Assembly: GCA_007570905.1 (NCBI GenBank)
Contig: RKSI01000053.1
Coordinates: 1 to 5,804, forward strand
Source: Gammaproteobacteria bacterium
GTDB taxonomy: Bacteria > Pseudomonadota > Gammaproteobacteria > Poriferisulfidales > Oxydemutatoraceae
Direction of reading: 5' to 3'
DNA: 5,804 nt
A program made the translations under genes and the position numbers. Position 1 is the first letter of the stretch. Each line of letters starts with the position of its first letter. Below the pieces are notes generated by a model. The model saw nothing but the letters and a program-made list of their open reading frames with translations. It did no database searches and was not told the DNA's origin. Below, piece by piece: positions 1-5,804 of this stretch.

Positions 1-345
1 ACCGCCAAAAACTTTCAGCAGGCGCTGGAGGCGGACGGCATTTTGTTGCTTGATTTCTGGGCGGAGTGGTGCGGGCCGTGTCGTTCTTTTGCGCCGGTTT
101 TTGAGATGGTTTCGGGCAACCATCCGGACATTGTGTTTGGCAAGGTGGACATTGAGAAGGAACAGGACATCGCCGCCGCCTACAAGATTCGTTCGGTTCC
201 GACCTTGATGTTGTTCCGCGACCGCGTGTTGATGTTTTCCCAGCCGGGCGCGCTGTCTGCGGCGCAACTGGAAGACCTCGTCGCCAAGGCCAAAGCGCTG
301 GACATGGACGAGGTGCGCGAGGAAATCAGAAAACAGGCGGAGTAG
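1..345 (+). CDS. Thioredoxin family protein, 5' end cut off by the window
   Basis: The reading frame is open from base 1 and ends at TAG 343-345, leaving 114 visible residues. The true start lies upstream; the TTG at 43 is inside the fold and is not the start. Visible residues 1-22 match the first helix and central strand of thioredoxin, including the buried Asp before the active site (D18). The redox motif WCGPC follows at 23-27 (catalytic cysteines C24 and C27), and the cis-proline motif SVPT is at 65-68 (P67). Known family role: cytoplasmic dithiol-disulfide reductant, normally recycled by thioredoxin reductase. Probably only a few N-terminal residues are missing. Beyond the usual C-terminal helix there is a charged tail, roughly the last 15 residues (DMDEVREEIRKQAE), so it may be a thioredoxin-like paralogue rather than the main TrxA. 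It converges on hemL with 7 bp between stops. Family is certain; the exact paralogue is not. Confidence 0.93.
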   Translation, partial: TAKNFQQALEADGILLLDFWAEWCGPCRSFAPVFEMVSGNHPDIVFGKVDIEKEQDIAAAYKIRSVPTLMLFRDRVLMFSQPGALSAAQLEDLVAKAKALDMDEVREEIRKQAE

Positions 346-352
346 CGCCGCC

Positions 353-1633
353 TCACCCCGCCCGCAATGCCGCATCCGCGGCATCCAGCGTCTGCGTGAT
401 GTCGTCCTCCGAATGGGCGGCGGACACGAAGCCTGCCTCAAAGGCGGACGGCGCGAGATACACGCCGTGTTCCAGCATTTGCGTGAAGAAGCGCGCGAAG
501 CGGTCGGTGTCGCATTGCCTGACTTGCGCGAACGAAGTCACCGGCGCGTCGTCCGTGAAAAACAGGCCGAACATCGCGCCGAGGCTGTCGCAGTAAAACG
601 GCACATCGGCGCGCGCCGCGCACTCGCGCAGACCTTCCGCCAGTTGCGTCGTGCGGGCGGCGATGGAATCAAACACGCCGGGTTGCAGCAGCAGTTCCAG
701 CGTTTTCAGGCCCGCCGCCATCGCCACCGGGTTGCCGGACAGCGTGCCGGCCTGATAGACCGGGCCTTCGGGCGCCAGTTGCTCCATGATGTCGGCGCGC
801 CCGCCGAAGGCGCCGACCGGCAGGCCGCCGCCGATAATCTTGCCGAGCGTCGTCAGGTCCGGCGTTATCCGGCACAGCGACTGCGCGCCGCCGGGCGCGA
901 CGCGAAAGCCGCTCATCACCTCATCAAATATCAGCAGCACGCCGTGCGTGTGGCAGCATTCGCGCAGCGTTTTCAGAAACTCGCGGTCGCCGGGCACGAA
1001 GTTCATGTTGCCCGCCACCGGCTCGACAATCACGCAGGCGATTTCCGCGCCGGCCCGCGCAAACACCTCGCGCACCTGCGCCGCGTCGTTATAGCGCAGC
1101 ACCGTCGTCTGTTCGGCGAACGCCGCCGGCACGCCGGCGGAGTCCGGCACGCCCGATGTCAGCGCGCCCGACCCGGCGCCGACCAGCAGCGCGTCGGCGT
1201 GGCCGTGATAGCAGCCGTCAAACTTGACGATGCGGTCGCGGCCCGTGAAGCCGCGCGCCAGGCGCACCGCGCTCATCACCGCCTCGGTGCCGGAATTGAC
1301 CAGGCGCAGTTTGCCGATGGAAGGCATCGCCTCGCGGATTTTTTCCGCCAGCAGAACTTCCGCCTCGGTCGGCGCGCCGAAGCTCAGCCCTTTGGCCGCC
1401 GCCTCGCGCACCGCGTCCACCACTTCGGCGCGGGCGTGGCCGAGTATCATCGGCCCCCACGAGCCGACATAATCAATATAGCCGCGCCCGTCGGCGTCAA
1501 ACAGCCGCGCGCCGGCGGCGCTCTTGATGAACGGCGGCTGGCCGCCGACCGCCCTGAAAGCCCGCACCGGCGAATTGACGCCGCCGGGTATCGCGGCGCA
1601 CGCCCGCCGGTAAAGTTCGCGTGAGATGTCCAT
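353..1633 (-). CDS. hemL: Glutamate-1-semialdehyde 2,1-aminomutase
   Basis: HemL is a cytoplasmic PLP enzyme that converts glutamate-1-semialdehyde to 5-aminolevulinate, the last step of the C5 route to haem and other tetrapyrroles. The product is 426 residues, the normal family length. Visible landmarks are IPGGVNSPVRAF (15-26), the PLP phosphate-binding NSGTEA (113-118), CYHGHAD (141-147), FDEVMSGFR (236-244) with D237 expected to contact the pyridine nitrogen, LGKIIGGGLPVGAFGG (263-278) with Schiff-base lysine K265, and AGTLSGNP (295-302). K265 matches the position of the E. coli lysine. The ATG at 1633-1631 was chosen because the protein then begins MDISRELYRRA, aligning with known HemL N-termini. 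The frame stays open upstream to 1939, but that would add 102 residues of non-family sequence and run antisense into nqrA. No clear Shine-Dalgarno precedes the start. It is transcribed divergently from nqrA; the two are not functionally linked in an obvious way. Confidence 0.98.
   Translation of the reverse strand: MDISRELYRRACAAIPGGVNSPVRAFRAVGGQPPFIKSAAGARLFDADGRGYIDYVGSWGPMILGHARAEVVDAVREAAAKGLSFGAPTEAEVLLAEKIREAMPSIGKLRLVNSGTEAVMSAVRLARGFTGRDRIVKFDGCYHGHADALLVGAGSGALTSGVPDSAGVPAAFAEQTTVLRYNDAAQVREVFARAGAEIACVIVEPVAGNMNFVPGDREFLKTLRECCHTHGVLLIFDEVMSGFRVAPGGAQSLCRITPDLTTLGKIIGGGLPVGAFGGRADIMEQLAPEGPVYQAGTLSGNPVAMAAGLKTLELLLQPGVFDSIAARTTQLAEGLRECAARADVPFYCDSLGAMFGLFFTDDAPVTSFAQVRQCDTDRFARFFTQMLEHGVYLAPSAFEAGFVSAAHSEDDITQTLDAADAALRAG
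367..384. other. Perfect 7-bp hairpin at the convergent trx/hemL junction
   Basis: ATGCCGC at 367-373 and GCGGCAT at 378-384 are exact reverse complements separated by ATCC. The hairpin lies inside the last codons of hemL and about 20 bp past the thioredoxin stop. It is the only inverted repeat I see where the thioredoxin transcript should end. No T-run follows on either strand, so it is not a canonical intrinsic terminator. It could stabilise a 3' end or be chance in GC-rich coding sequence (Ala-Ala-Asp-Ala codons). Confidence 0.3.
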
Positions 1634-1649
1634 GGTCTGCACAGATGCG

Positions 1650-1681
1650 GCGGCGGCCCGGTGGCCGGGTTCGCCCGCCGC
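1650..1681 (-). promoter_or_regulatory. GC-rich inverted repeat; hairpin in the predicted hemL leader
   Basis: An inner stem CCCGG (1657-1661) / CCGGG (1665-1669) with a TGG loop is enclosed by an outer stem GCGGCGG (1650-1656) / CCGCCGC (1675-1681), with a 5-nt one-sided bulge (1670-1674). All twelve pairs are G-C. In a hemL transcript starting near 1683 it would fill the 5' leader and end 16 nt before the hemL start codon. On the other strand it covers the -35 zone of the putative nqr promoter. It could be an RNA structure, a protein-binding operator, or a by-product of base composition. The pairing is seen; the role is inferred. Confidence 0.35.
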
Positions 1682-1688
1682 GCCGGTG

Positions 1689-1694
1689 TATAAT
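1689..1694 (+). promoter_or_regulatory. Putative -10 box of the nqr operon promoter (TATAAT)
   Basis: An exact sigma70 -10 consensus, TATAAT, stands in an otherwise very GC-rich intergenic region 60 bp before the nqrA ATG. Transcription would start about 7 nt after the box, near 1701, giving an nqrA leader of roughly 54 nt. No good TTGACA-like -35 is present at 16-18 bp upstream (the 17-bp position reads CGGGTT), and the box is not an extended -10 because TG directly abuts it. The promoter may therefore depend on an activator or tolerate a poor -35. Confidence 0.55.
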
Positions 1695-1695
1695 A
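1690..1695 (-). promoter_or_regulatory. Putative -10 box of the hemL promoter (TATTAT), overlapping the nqr box
   Basis: Read on the minus strand, the same AT-rich island gives TATTAT, five of six matches to the sigma70 -10 consensus. Transcription would begin near 1683, about 50 nt before the hemL ATG. The corresponding -35 region is poor (ATTCCA at 18-bp spacing matches 3 of 6). No other AT-rich candidate exists between the two start codons, which is the main argument for it. Confidence 0.4.
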
Positions 1696-1701
1696 ACAAC
1701 C

Positions 1702-1761
1702 ATGAGTTCGGGGTGGAATTGCGGGGCCGTGCGCCGCCCGTTTGATATGTCGCCATGCTGA
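1702..1761 (+). CDS. Possible 19-codon leader ORF overlapping the nqrA start
   Basis: An ATG at 1702-1704 opens a frame ending at TGA 1759-1761 and encoding MSSGWNCGAVRRPFDMSPC. Its stop lies just inside nqrA, whose ATG is at 1755-1757, the arrangement used for translational coupling. The predicted transcription start near 1701 would make it almost leaderless. nqrA itself shows no Shine-Dalgarno: the nearest purine-rich stretch, GGGTGGAA at 1711-1718, is too far from 1755. The peptide resembles nothing I recognise, and a short open frame can easily arise by chance, so this is a weak call. Confidence 0.15.
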   Translation: MSSGWNCGAVRRPFDMSPC

Positions 1762-3119
1762 TACGCCTGAAGAAGGGCCTCAATATCCCGGTTCCGGGCG
1801 AGCCGGCGCAGCGCGTCGAGGATGCGCCGCCGGTGTCGCGCGTCGCGCTGATGGCCAACGAATACCACGGCCTGGTGCCGCGCATGCAGACCGAAGTGGG
1901 CGACAAGGTCATCCTCGGCCAGCCGCTGTTCGTCAACAAGGCGCACCCCGAAATTCACTATGCCTCGCCGGGCGCAGGCACCGTCGTTGAAATCAACCGC
2001 GGCGCGCGGCGCGTGCTGCAATCCATCGTCATTGAACTGGACGGCGTCGGCAGCCACAAGTTCGGGCCGTACGACGCGCAGCGCGCCATGGAACTGGAGC
2101 GCGAGCGCATCGCCGAACGCCTGCTCAACGGCGGTCTGTGGCCGGCGTTCAGAACGCGCCCGTACAGCAAGACGCCGGCGCCCGGCAGCGTGCCGCACTC
2201 CATATTTGTCACCGCGATAGACACCTCGCCGCTCGCCGCCGACCCGCAGGCGGTGGTGGCCGCCGCCTCCGAACACTTCGACCTCGGCCTGCATTTGATT
2301 GCGAAACTCACCGACGGCCCGGTGTATGTCTGCGTCGCCGAATCGTCGGCCATCACATCGGTGCGCGAAGACCCGCAGTTTCACCGCGTTGAGTTCGCAG
2401 GCCCGCACCCCGCCGGTCTCGCCGGCACCCACATCCACCACCTCGACCCGGTGCACGGCGACAAGGTGGTGTGGACGATTCATTACCAGGATGTCATCGC
2501 CATCGGCGAGTTCTTCCTCACCGGCGTCTATCCGACCGGGCGCATCATCGCGTTCGGCGGGCCTGCCGCCGAGCGCCCGCGCCTGCTTCGCACCCGCCTC
2601 GGCGCGTCCATAGAGGAGATGTGCCGCGGCATGACGCGCGGCGGCGAAGGCGATGTGCGCCTCATCGCCGGTTCGCCGCTGTCCGGCTACAAGGCCGAAG
2701 GCTGGTCGGCGTTTCTGGGGCGCTTTGAGTTGCAGGTGACGGCGCTGTTTGAGCGCAGCGAAAACCCGTTTCTGGCGTGGATACGCCCGGGCCTGCGGCT
2801 GTTCTCGGCCAGCCGCGCGTTTCTGCCGGCGTGGATGAGAAGAAGAAAAAACCGGCGCTTCTCGTTCAGTTGCATGCAAAACGGCAGCCCGCGCGCGATA
2901 GTCCCCATCGGCCTGTATGAACGGGTGCTGCCCTACGACCTGCTGGCGACGCCGCTGCTGAAGGCGCTGGTGGTGATGGACACCGACACCGCGCAGCAAC
3001 TCGGCTGCATGGAACTGGACGAGGAAGACCTGGCGCTGTGCTCATTCGTGTGCCCCGGCAAGCACGAGTTCGGGCCGATGCTGCGCGCCAACCTCGACAA
3101 AATAGAGAAGGAAGGCTGA
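1755..3119 (+). CDS. nqrA: Na+-translocating NADH:quinone reductase subunit A
   Basis: NqrA is the peripheral cytoplasmic subunit of Na+-NQR, contributing to the quinone-reducing end of the complex; it carries no flavin or haem. The 454-residue product is near the usual 445-450. Recognisable family segments are the N-terminus LIRLKKGLNIPVPG (2-15), the biotin-lipoyl-like barrel region with VGDKVILGQPLF (48-59) and SPGAGTVVEINRGARRVLQS (71-90), HLDPVHG (229-235), GRIIAFGGP (262-270), and the C-terminus DLALCSFVCPGKHEFGP (425-441). C429 and C433 form a CxxxC pair that is conserved in NqrA and recalls the related RnfC, but without a full Fe-S ligand set. The ATG at 1755 gives the normal N-terminus; no Shine-Dalgarno is evident. 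A very basic stretch (residues 362-368) is encoded by three AGA codons in a row followed by an in-frame A-AAA-AAC heptamer, unlike the CGC-rich Arg usage around it. The stop overlaps the nqrB start. Confidence 0.97.
   Translation: MLIRLKKGLNIPVPGEPAQRVEDAPPVSRVALMANEYHGLVPRMQTEVGDKVILGQPLFVNKAHPEIHYASPGAGTVVEINRGARRVLQSIVIELDGVGSHKFGPYDAQRAMELERERIAERLLNGGLWPAFRTRPYSKTPAPGSVPHSIFVTAIDTSPLAADPQAVVAAASEHFDLGLHLIAKLTDGPVYVCVAESSAITSVREDPQFHRVEFAGPHPAGLAGTHIHHLDPVHGDKVVWTIHYQDVIAIGEFFLTGVYPTGRIIAFGGPAAERPRLLRTRLGASIEEMCRGMTRGGEGDVRLIAGSPLSGYKAEGWSAFLGRFELQVTALFERSENPFLAWIRPGLRLFSASRAFLPAWMRRRKNRRFSFSCMQNGSPRAIVPIGLYERVLPYDLLATPLLKALVVMDTDTAQQLGCMELDEEDLALCSFVCPGKHEFGPMLRANLDKIEKEG
3108..3115 (+). 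promoter_or_regulatory. Ribosome binding site of nqrB
   Basis: AAGGAAGG lies within the last codons of nqrA. Its AAGGA core ends 6 nt before the ATG at 3119, ideal spacing. It decides the nqrB start in favour of 3119 over the in-frame upstream start at 3038, which would add 27 residues read entirely from within nqrA. Confidence 0.75.
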
Positions 3120-4327
3120 TGGCGGGGCTGCGGCGGCTGATGAAGGCCAAGGCGCCGCTGTTTGAGGCGGGCGGGCGCTGGCAGCGTTTCTACCCCCTCT
3201 ACGAGATGGTGGACACCTTCCTCTACTGGACGCCGAAGACCACCGCGCAGGCGCCGCACATACGCGACGGCCTGGATATCAAGCGGGTGATGAGTTATGT
3301 CGTCGTCGCCACCGCGCCGTGCGTGCTGATGTCGTGGTTCAACACCGGCTACCAGGCCAACACCGCGCTGTCGGGCATGGGGCTGGCGGCGCTGCCCGGC
3401 TGGCGCGGCGCGCTGACGGCGAGCCTCGGCGTGTCGCACGACCCGGCCAGCGTGTGGGCGTGCGTGTGGCTCGGCTTTGTGCATTTTCTGCCGCTGTATC
3501 TGGTAACGCTGATTGCCGGCGGCCTGTGGGAGGTGCTGTTTGCGACGGTGCGCGGCCACGATGTGAACGAGGGCTTCTTCGTCTCGTCCATTCTTTACAC
3601 GCTGTCGCTGCCGCCCGACATTCCGCTGTGGATGGTGGCGCTCGGCATCTCGTTCGGCGTTGTCATCGGCAAGGAGGTGTTCGGCGGCACCGGCAAGAAC
3701 TTCCTGAACCCGGCGCTGACCGGGCGCGCCTTTTTGTTCTTCGCCTACCCGGCGTTCATGAGCGGCGACGAGGTGTGGGTGGCGGTGGACGGTTACAGCG
3801 GCGCGACGCCGCTCGCCGCAGCCGCAGCCGCCGGCATGGAGGGCGTCGCGCGCGAGGGCTACACCTGGTGGCAGGCGTTCATCGGCGTGATTCCCGGCTC
3901 GGTCGGCGAGACCTCGGCGCTCGGCTGCCTGCTCGGCGCGGTGTTTCTGGTGTACACGCGCATCGCGTCGTGGCGCATCATCCTCGGCGTGTTCTTCGGC
4001 ATGGTGGCGACTTCGCTGCTGTTCAACTGGCTGGACGCCGGCCCGATGTTCTCTATGCCGTGGCACTGGCACCTGGTGCTCGGCGGCTTCGCCTTCGGCA
4101 TGGTGTTCATGGCCACCGACCCGGTGTCGGCGGCGGCCACCGACGCCGGGCGCTGGATATTCGGCCTTTTAATCGGCTTCATGACAGTGCTGATACGCGC
4201 CGTCAACCCGGCCTTCCCGGAAGGCGTGATGCTCGCCATCCTGTTCGCCAACATCTTCGCGCCGACGATAGACTACTTCGTCGTGCGCGCCAACACCCGC
4301 AAGCGGATGAAACGCTATGGGCAATGA
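3119..4327 (+). CDS. nqrB: Na+-translocating NADH:quinone reductase subunit B (FMN-bound membrane subunit)
   Basis: NqrB is the large integral membrane subunit that carries a covalent FMN and is central to sodium transport and ubiquinone reduction. The product is 402 residues, slightly short of about 412-415 in Vibrio, with around ten hydrophobic segments. The flavinylation motif DGYSGAT is at 224-230, so T230 should carry FMN through a phosphoester bond (V. cholerae T236). GGLWEVLF at 134-141 corresponds to the Vibrio segment with the inhibitor- and quinone-related glycines 140/141 and the acidic residue E144 (here G134, G135, E138). Other near-invariant blocks are VNEGFFVSSIL (149-159), KEVFGGTGKNFLNPAL (185-200), PWHWHLVLGGFAFGM (314-328) and MATDPVSA (331-338). 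A six-Ala run (233-238) follows the FMN site. The ATG shares its A with the nqrA stop (TGATG), and the 3' end overlaps nqrC by 11 nt, both signs of translational coupling. RnfD is the related family, but the neighbours and motifs fit NqrB. Confidence 0.98.
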   Translation: MAGLRRLMKAKAPLFEAGGRWQRFYPLYEMVDTFLYWTPKTTAQAPHIRDGLDIKRVMSYVVVATAPCVLMSWFNTGYQANTALSGMGLAALPGWRGALTASLGVSHDPASVWACVWLGFVHFLPLYLVTLIAGGLWEVLFATVRGHDVNEGFFVSSILYTLSLPPDIPLWMVALGISFGVVIGKEVFGGTGKNFLNPALTGRAFLFFAYPAFMSGDEVWVAVDGYSGATPLAAAAAAGMEGVAREGYTWWQAFIGVIPGSVGETSALGCLLGAVFLVYTRIASWRIILGVFFGMVATSLLFNWLDAGPMFSMPWHWHLVLGGFAFGMVFMATDPVSAAATDAGRWIFGLLIGFMTVLIRAVNPAFPEGVMLAILFANIFAPTIDYFVVRANTRKRMKRYGQ

Positions 4328-5111
4328 TTCGGTTTCCAAGACGCTGATCGTCATTTTCACGCTGTGCGTGGTGTGTTCGGTCGTGGTCTCTACGGCGGCG
4401 GTGATGCTGCGGCCCTTGCAGGAGCAGAACCGGCTGGCCGAACTTAACGCCAGCATCCGCCAGGTGGCGGGGCTGCCGCGTTCCGACGCGGGCGACGCCG
4501 ATACCGGCGCCGTCGTCGAGGCGCGCATCGTTGAACTGGAGAGCGGCGAGTATGCCGGCGAGCCGGAGGTTGCCGGCTTTGACATGGTGGATTCCGCGCG
4601 CGACCCGCAGTTAAGCGCCGCGCTGGAACGCGGCGACGACATCGCGCGCATCCAGCGCCTGCCGCGCTTCGCCAAGGTTTATCTGCTGAAACGCGGCGAC
4701 CAACTGGACAAGATCGTGCTGCCGCTATACGGCTACGGCCTGTGGTCCACGCTGTACGGCTTTATCGCGCTCGAGGCCGACGCCAACACCGTTTATGGGC
4801 TACAATTCTACCGGCACGGCGAGACGCCGGGCCTTGGCGGGCGCGTGGACGACCCGGCGTGGCGCGCGCTGTGGCGCGGCAAGCGCATTTATGAAAGCGG
4901 CATCGGCGCGCCGGTGCTGGATGTCATCAAGGGCCGCGTCGCCGTTGGCGACAGCCGCGCGAGTTACAAGGTGGACGGGCTGTCGGGCGCGACCATCACC
5001 AGCCGCGGCGTCGGCAACATGATTCGCTTCTGGTTCGGCGAGCGCGGCTACCGGCGGTTTCTGGCCAAAAACTGGCCGCAAAAAACCGGCGCGGCGCCCG
5101 GGCGGGGCTGA
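4317..5111 (+). CDS. nqrC: Na+-translocating NADH:quinone reductase subunit C (FMN-bound)
   Basis: NqrC carries the second covalent FMN of Na+-NQR on a domain facing the periplasm, held by one N-terminal membrane helix. The product is 264 residues, the usual size (about 257-265). A single hydrophobic segment spans roughly residues 9-30; the rest is soluble. The FMN-binding domain includes YGYGLWSTLYGF (138-149), the RHGETPGLGG stretch (166-175) and the flavinylation motif VDGLSGATITSRGV (219-232), where T226 is the expected FMN-acceptor (V. cholerae T225). FMN attachment requires the ApbE transferase, which is not in this window. The ATG at 4317 gives the family N-terminus; only a weak GGA (4305-4307) precedes it, and the 11-nt overlap with nqrB suggests translation by coupling. 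The last residues (about 252-264) are a low-complexity, family-variable tail. RnfG/RsxG is the paralogous family; the context and length favour NqrC. Confidence 0.97.
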   Translation: MGNDSVSKTLIVIFTLCVVCSVVVSTAAVMLRPLQEQNRLAELNASIRQVAGLPRSDAGDADTGAVVEARIVELESGEYAGEPEVAGFDMVDSARDPQLSAALERGDDIARIQRLPRFAKVYLLKRGDQLDKIVLPLYGYGLWSTLYGFIALEADANTVYGLQFYRHGETPGLGGRVDDPAWRALWRGKRIYESGIGAPVLDVIKGRVAVGDSRASYKVDGLSGATITSRGVGNMIRFWFGERGYRRFLAKNWPQKTGAAPGRG

Positions 5112-5135
5112 CAAAAACCCGGCAACGGAGACAAC

Positions 5136-5140
5136 AGGAA
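5136..5140 (+). promoter_or_regulatory. Ribosome binding site of nqrD
   Basis: AGGAA ends 7 nt before the ATG at 5148, in the 36-nt gap after nqrC. nqrD therefore has its own clear initiation site, unlike nqrC, which overlaps its upstream neighbour. A second purine-rich stretch, ACGGAG (5125-5130), is too far upstream to be the main site. The gap shows no terminator, so transcription should continue from nqrC. Confidence 0.65.
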
Positions 5141-5147
5141 ACACAAC

Positions 5148-5801
5148 ATGGCATGGCGTGAAAACAAAAAGGTGCTTGTCGACCCGCTGGTGGACGACAA
5201 CCCGATTACGCTGCAAATTCTCGGCATCTGCTCGGCGCTGGCCGTCACCACGACGCTGGCGGCGTCGCTGATTATGTGCCTGGCGCTCACTTCGGTGCTG
5301 GCGCTGTCGAATGTCTCTATCAGCATGATACGCCGCCATGTCCCGACCAATGTCCGCATCATCGTGCAGATGACCATCATCGCATCGCTGGTAATTCTGG
5401 TGGACCAGATTCTGAAAGGATATGTGTATGACATCAGCAAGACGCTGTCGGTCTTCGTCGGCCTGATTATCACCAACTGCATCGTGCTTGGCCGCGCCGA
5501 AGCCTACGCGATGAAAAATCCGCCGGCGCCGAGTTTCTTCGACGGCCTCGGCAACGGCCTCGGCTACAGTTTTGTGCTGGTGGTGGTCGGCACAACCCGC
5601 GAGTTGCTCGGTTCGGGCGCGCTGCTCGGCTACCCGGTGCTGCAACTGGTGTCCGAAGGCGGCTGGTATCAGCCCAACGGCCTGATGCTGCTGCCGCCGA
5701 GCGCGTTTTTCATCATCGGCCTGATGATCTGGGTCATCCGCTCGTGCAAGCCGCAGCAGGTCGAGCAGCCGGAGTTCCGCATTCAGGCGCAGGCCGCCTG
5801 A
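5148..5801 (+). CDS. nqrD: Na+-translocating NADH:quinone reductase subunit D
   Basis: NqrD is a small integral membrane subunit that pairs with NqrE; in V. cholerae the pair holds an iron-sulfur centre within the membrane, with two cysteines from each subunit. The 217-residue product has about six hydrophobic helices. Family blocks are DNPITLQILGICSALAVT (17-34), VRIIVQMTIIASLVILVDQI (69-88), LSVFVGLIITNCIVLGRAEA (100-119), GNGLGYSFVL (135-144), RELLGSG (151-157) and GGWYQPNGLMLLPPSAFF (171-188). C28 and C111 line up with the Vibrio ligands C29 and C112, so the cofactor site appears intact on this side. The C-terminal tail after about residue 200 is hydrophilic and variable. The stop is three bases from the window end; nqrE should follow immediately. 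The paralogue RnfE/RsxE is excluded by operon position and by the match to NqrD motifs. Confidence 0.97.
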   Translation: MAWRENKKVLVDPLVDDNPITLQILGICSALAVTTTLAASLIMCLALTSVLALSNVSISMIRRHVPTNVRIIVQMTIIASLVILVDQILKGYVYDISKTLSVFVGLIITNCIVLGRAEAYAMKNPPAPSFFDGLGNGLGYSFVLVVVGTTRELLGSGALLGYPVLQLVSEGGWYQPNGLMLLPPSAFFIIGLMIWVIRSCKPQQVEQPEFRIQAQAA

Positions 5802-5804
5802 CGC

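Noticed and set aside
413..1624. A 403-codon open frame on the + strand opposite hemL
   Set aside because: It is the antisense shadow of a certain hemL. Its translation is dominated by Arg, Ala, His and Gln with no fold or motif, typical of the complement of GC-rich codons.
1634..1939. In-frame upstream extension of hemL giving a 528-residue protein
   Set aside because: The extension has no HemL homology, crosses the promoter region and lies antisense to the start of nqrA. The 426-residue form has the standard length and N-terminus.
1497..2999. A 500-codon minus-strand open frame opposite nqrA
   Set aside because: Composition is His/Arg/Ala-rich without domains, and it covers both the hemL start and nqrA. 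It is a codon-bias shadow.
2933..4072. A 379-codon minus-strand open frame opposite nqrA/nqrB, and a 342-codon + frame at 3319-4347
   Set aside because: Both overlap nqrB, whose identity is clear from conserved motifs. Their translations are low-complexity Arg/His/Ala sequence.
5080..5086. A second AAAAAAC heptamer near the end of nqrC
   Set aside because: Here the reading frame is CAA AAA ACC, so the heptamer is not aligned for -1 slippage as the one in nqrA is.
5095..5104. Perfect palindrome CGCCCGGGCG at the 3' end of nqrC, considered as a terminator before nqrD
   Set aside because: A 10-bp palindrome without a spacer makes a poor hairpin, no T-run follows, and nqrD belongs to the same operon.
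4800..5645. A 281-codon minus-strand open frame opposite nqrC/nqrD
   Set aside because: It is antisense to two certain genes and shows the same Arg/His/Gln-rich shadow composition.
1..5804. Search for an undescribed system, mobile element, CRISPR array, tRNA or rRNA
   Set aside because: Nearly all bases belong to five well-known complete genes and one partial known gene. I saw no direct repeat array, terminal inverted repeats, transposase or integrase motif, or tRNA-like sequence.

Overview
The window is an ordinary, tightly packed stretch of a GC-rich bacterial chromosome. From left to right it holds the 3' part of a thioredoxin gene (+), a complete hemL (glutamate-1-semialdehyde 2,1-aminomutase, -), a 121-bp divergent intergenic region, and the first four genes of an nqr operon (nqrA, nqrB, nqrC, nqrD, +). 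The nqr genes encode subunits of the sodium-translocating NADH:quinone oxidoreductase. The window ends three bases after the nqrD stop, so the expected nqrE and nqrF lie outside it.

The likely source is a gammaproteobacterium, possibly marine or host-associated. Three things point that way: the nqrABCD gene order, very close resemblance to remembered Vibrio-type Nqr motifs, and use of the C5 (HemL) route to tetrapyrroles, which most alphaproteobacteria lack. This is inference from protein character; no species can be named.

The thioredoxin and hemL genes converge with only 7 bp between their stop codons. hemL and nqrA diverge. The region between them contains a perfect TATAAT box, and its seven-base form TATAATA reads nearly the same on the other strand, so one AT-rich island could serve both genes. 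Downstream, nqrA and nqrB overlap by 1 nt (TGATG), nqrB and nqrC overlap by 11 nt, and nqrC and nqrD are 36 nt apart, as expected for one co-translated operon building one membrane complex.

The Nqr subunits look functional. NqrB and NqrC both carry the SGAT flavinylation motif with the FMN-accepting threonine (T230 and T226). NqrD has both cysteines (C28, C111) that correspond to the membrane iron-sulfur ligands of the Vibrio enzyme. HemL has its catalytic lysine (K265).

I found no mobile element, CRISPR array, RNA gene or evident new system. The points worth a second look are small: the symmetric -10 box, a possible leaderless 19-codon leader ORF overlapping the nqrA start, a strong hairpin in the predicted hemL leader, and an in-frame A-AAA-AAC slippery heptamer after three consecutive AGA codons in nqrA.
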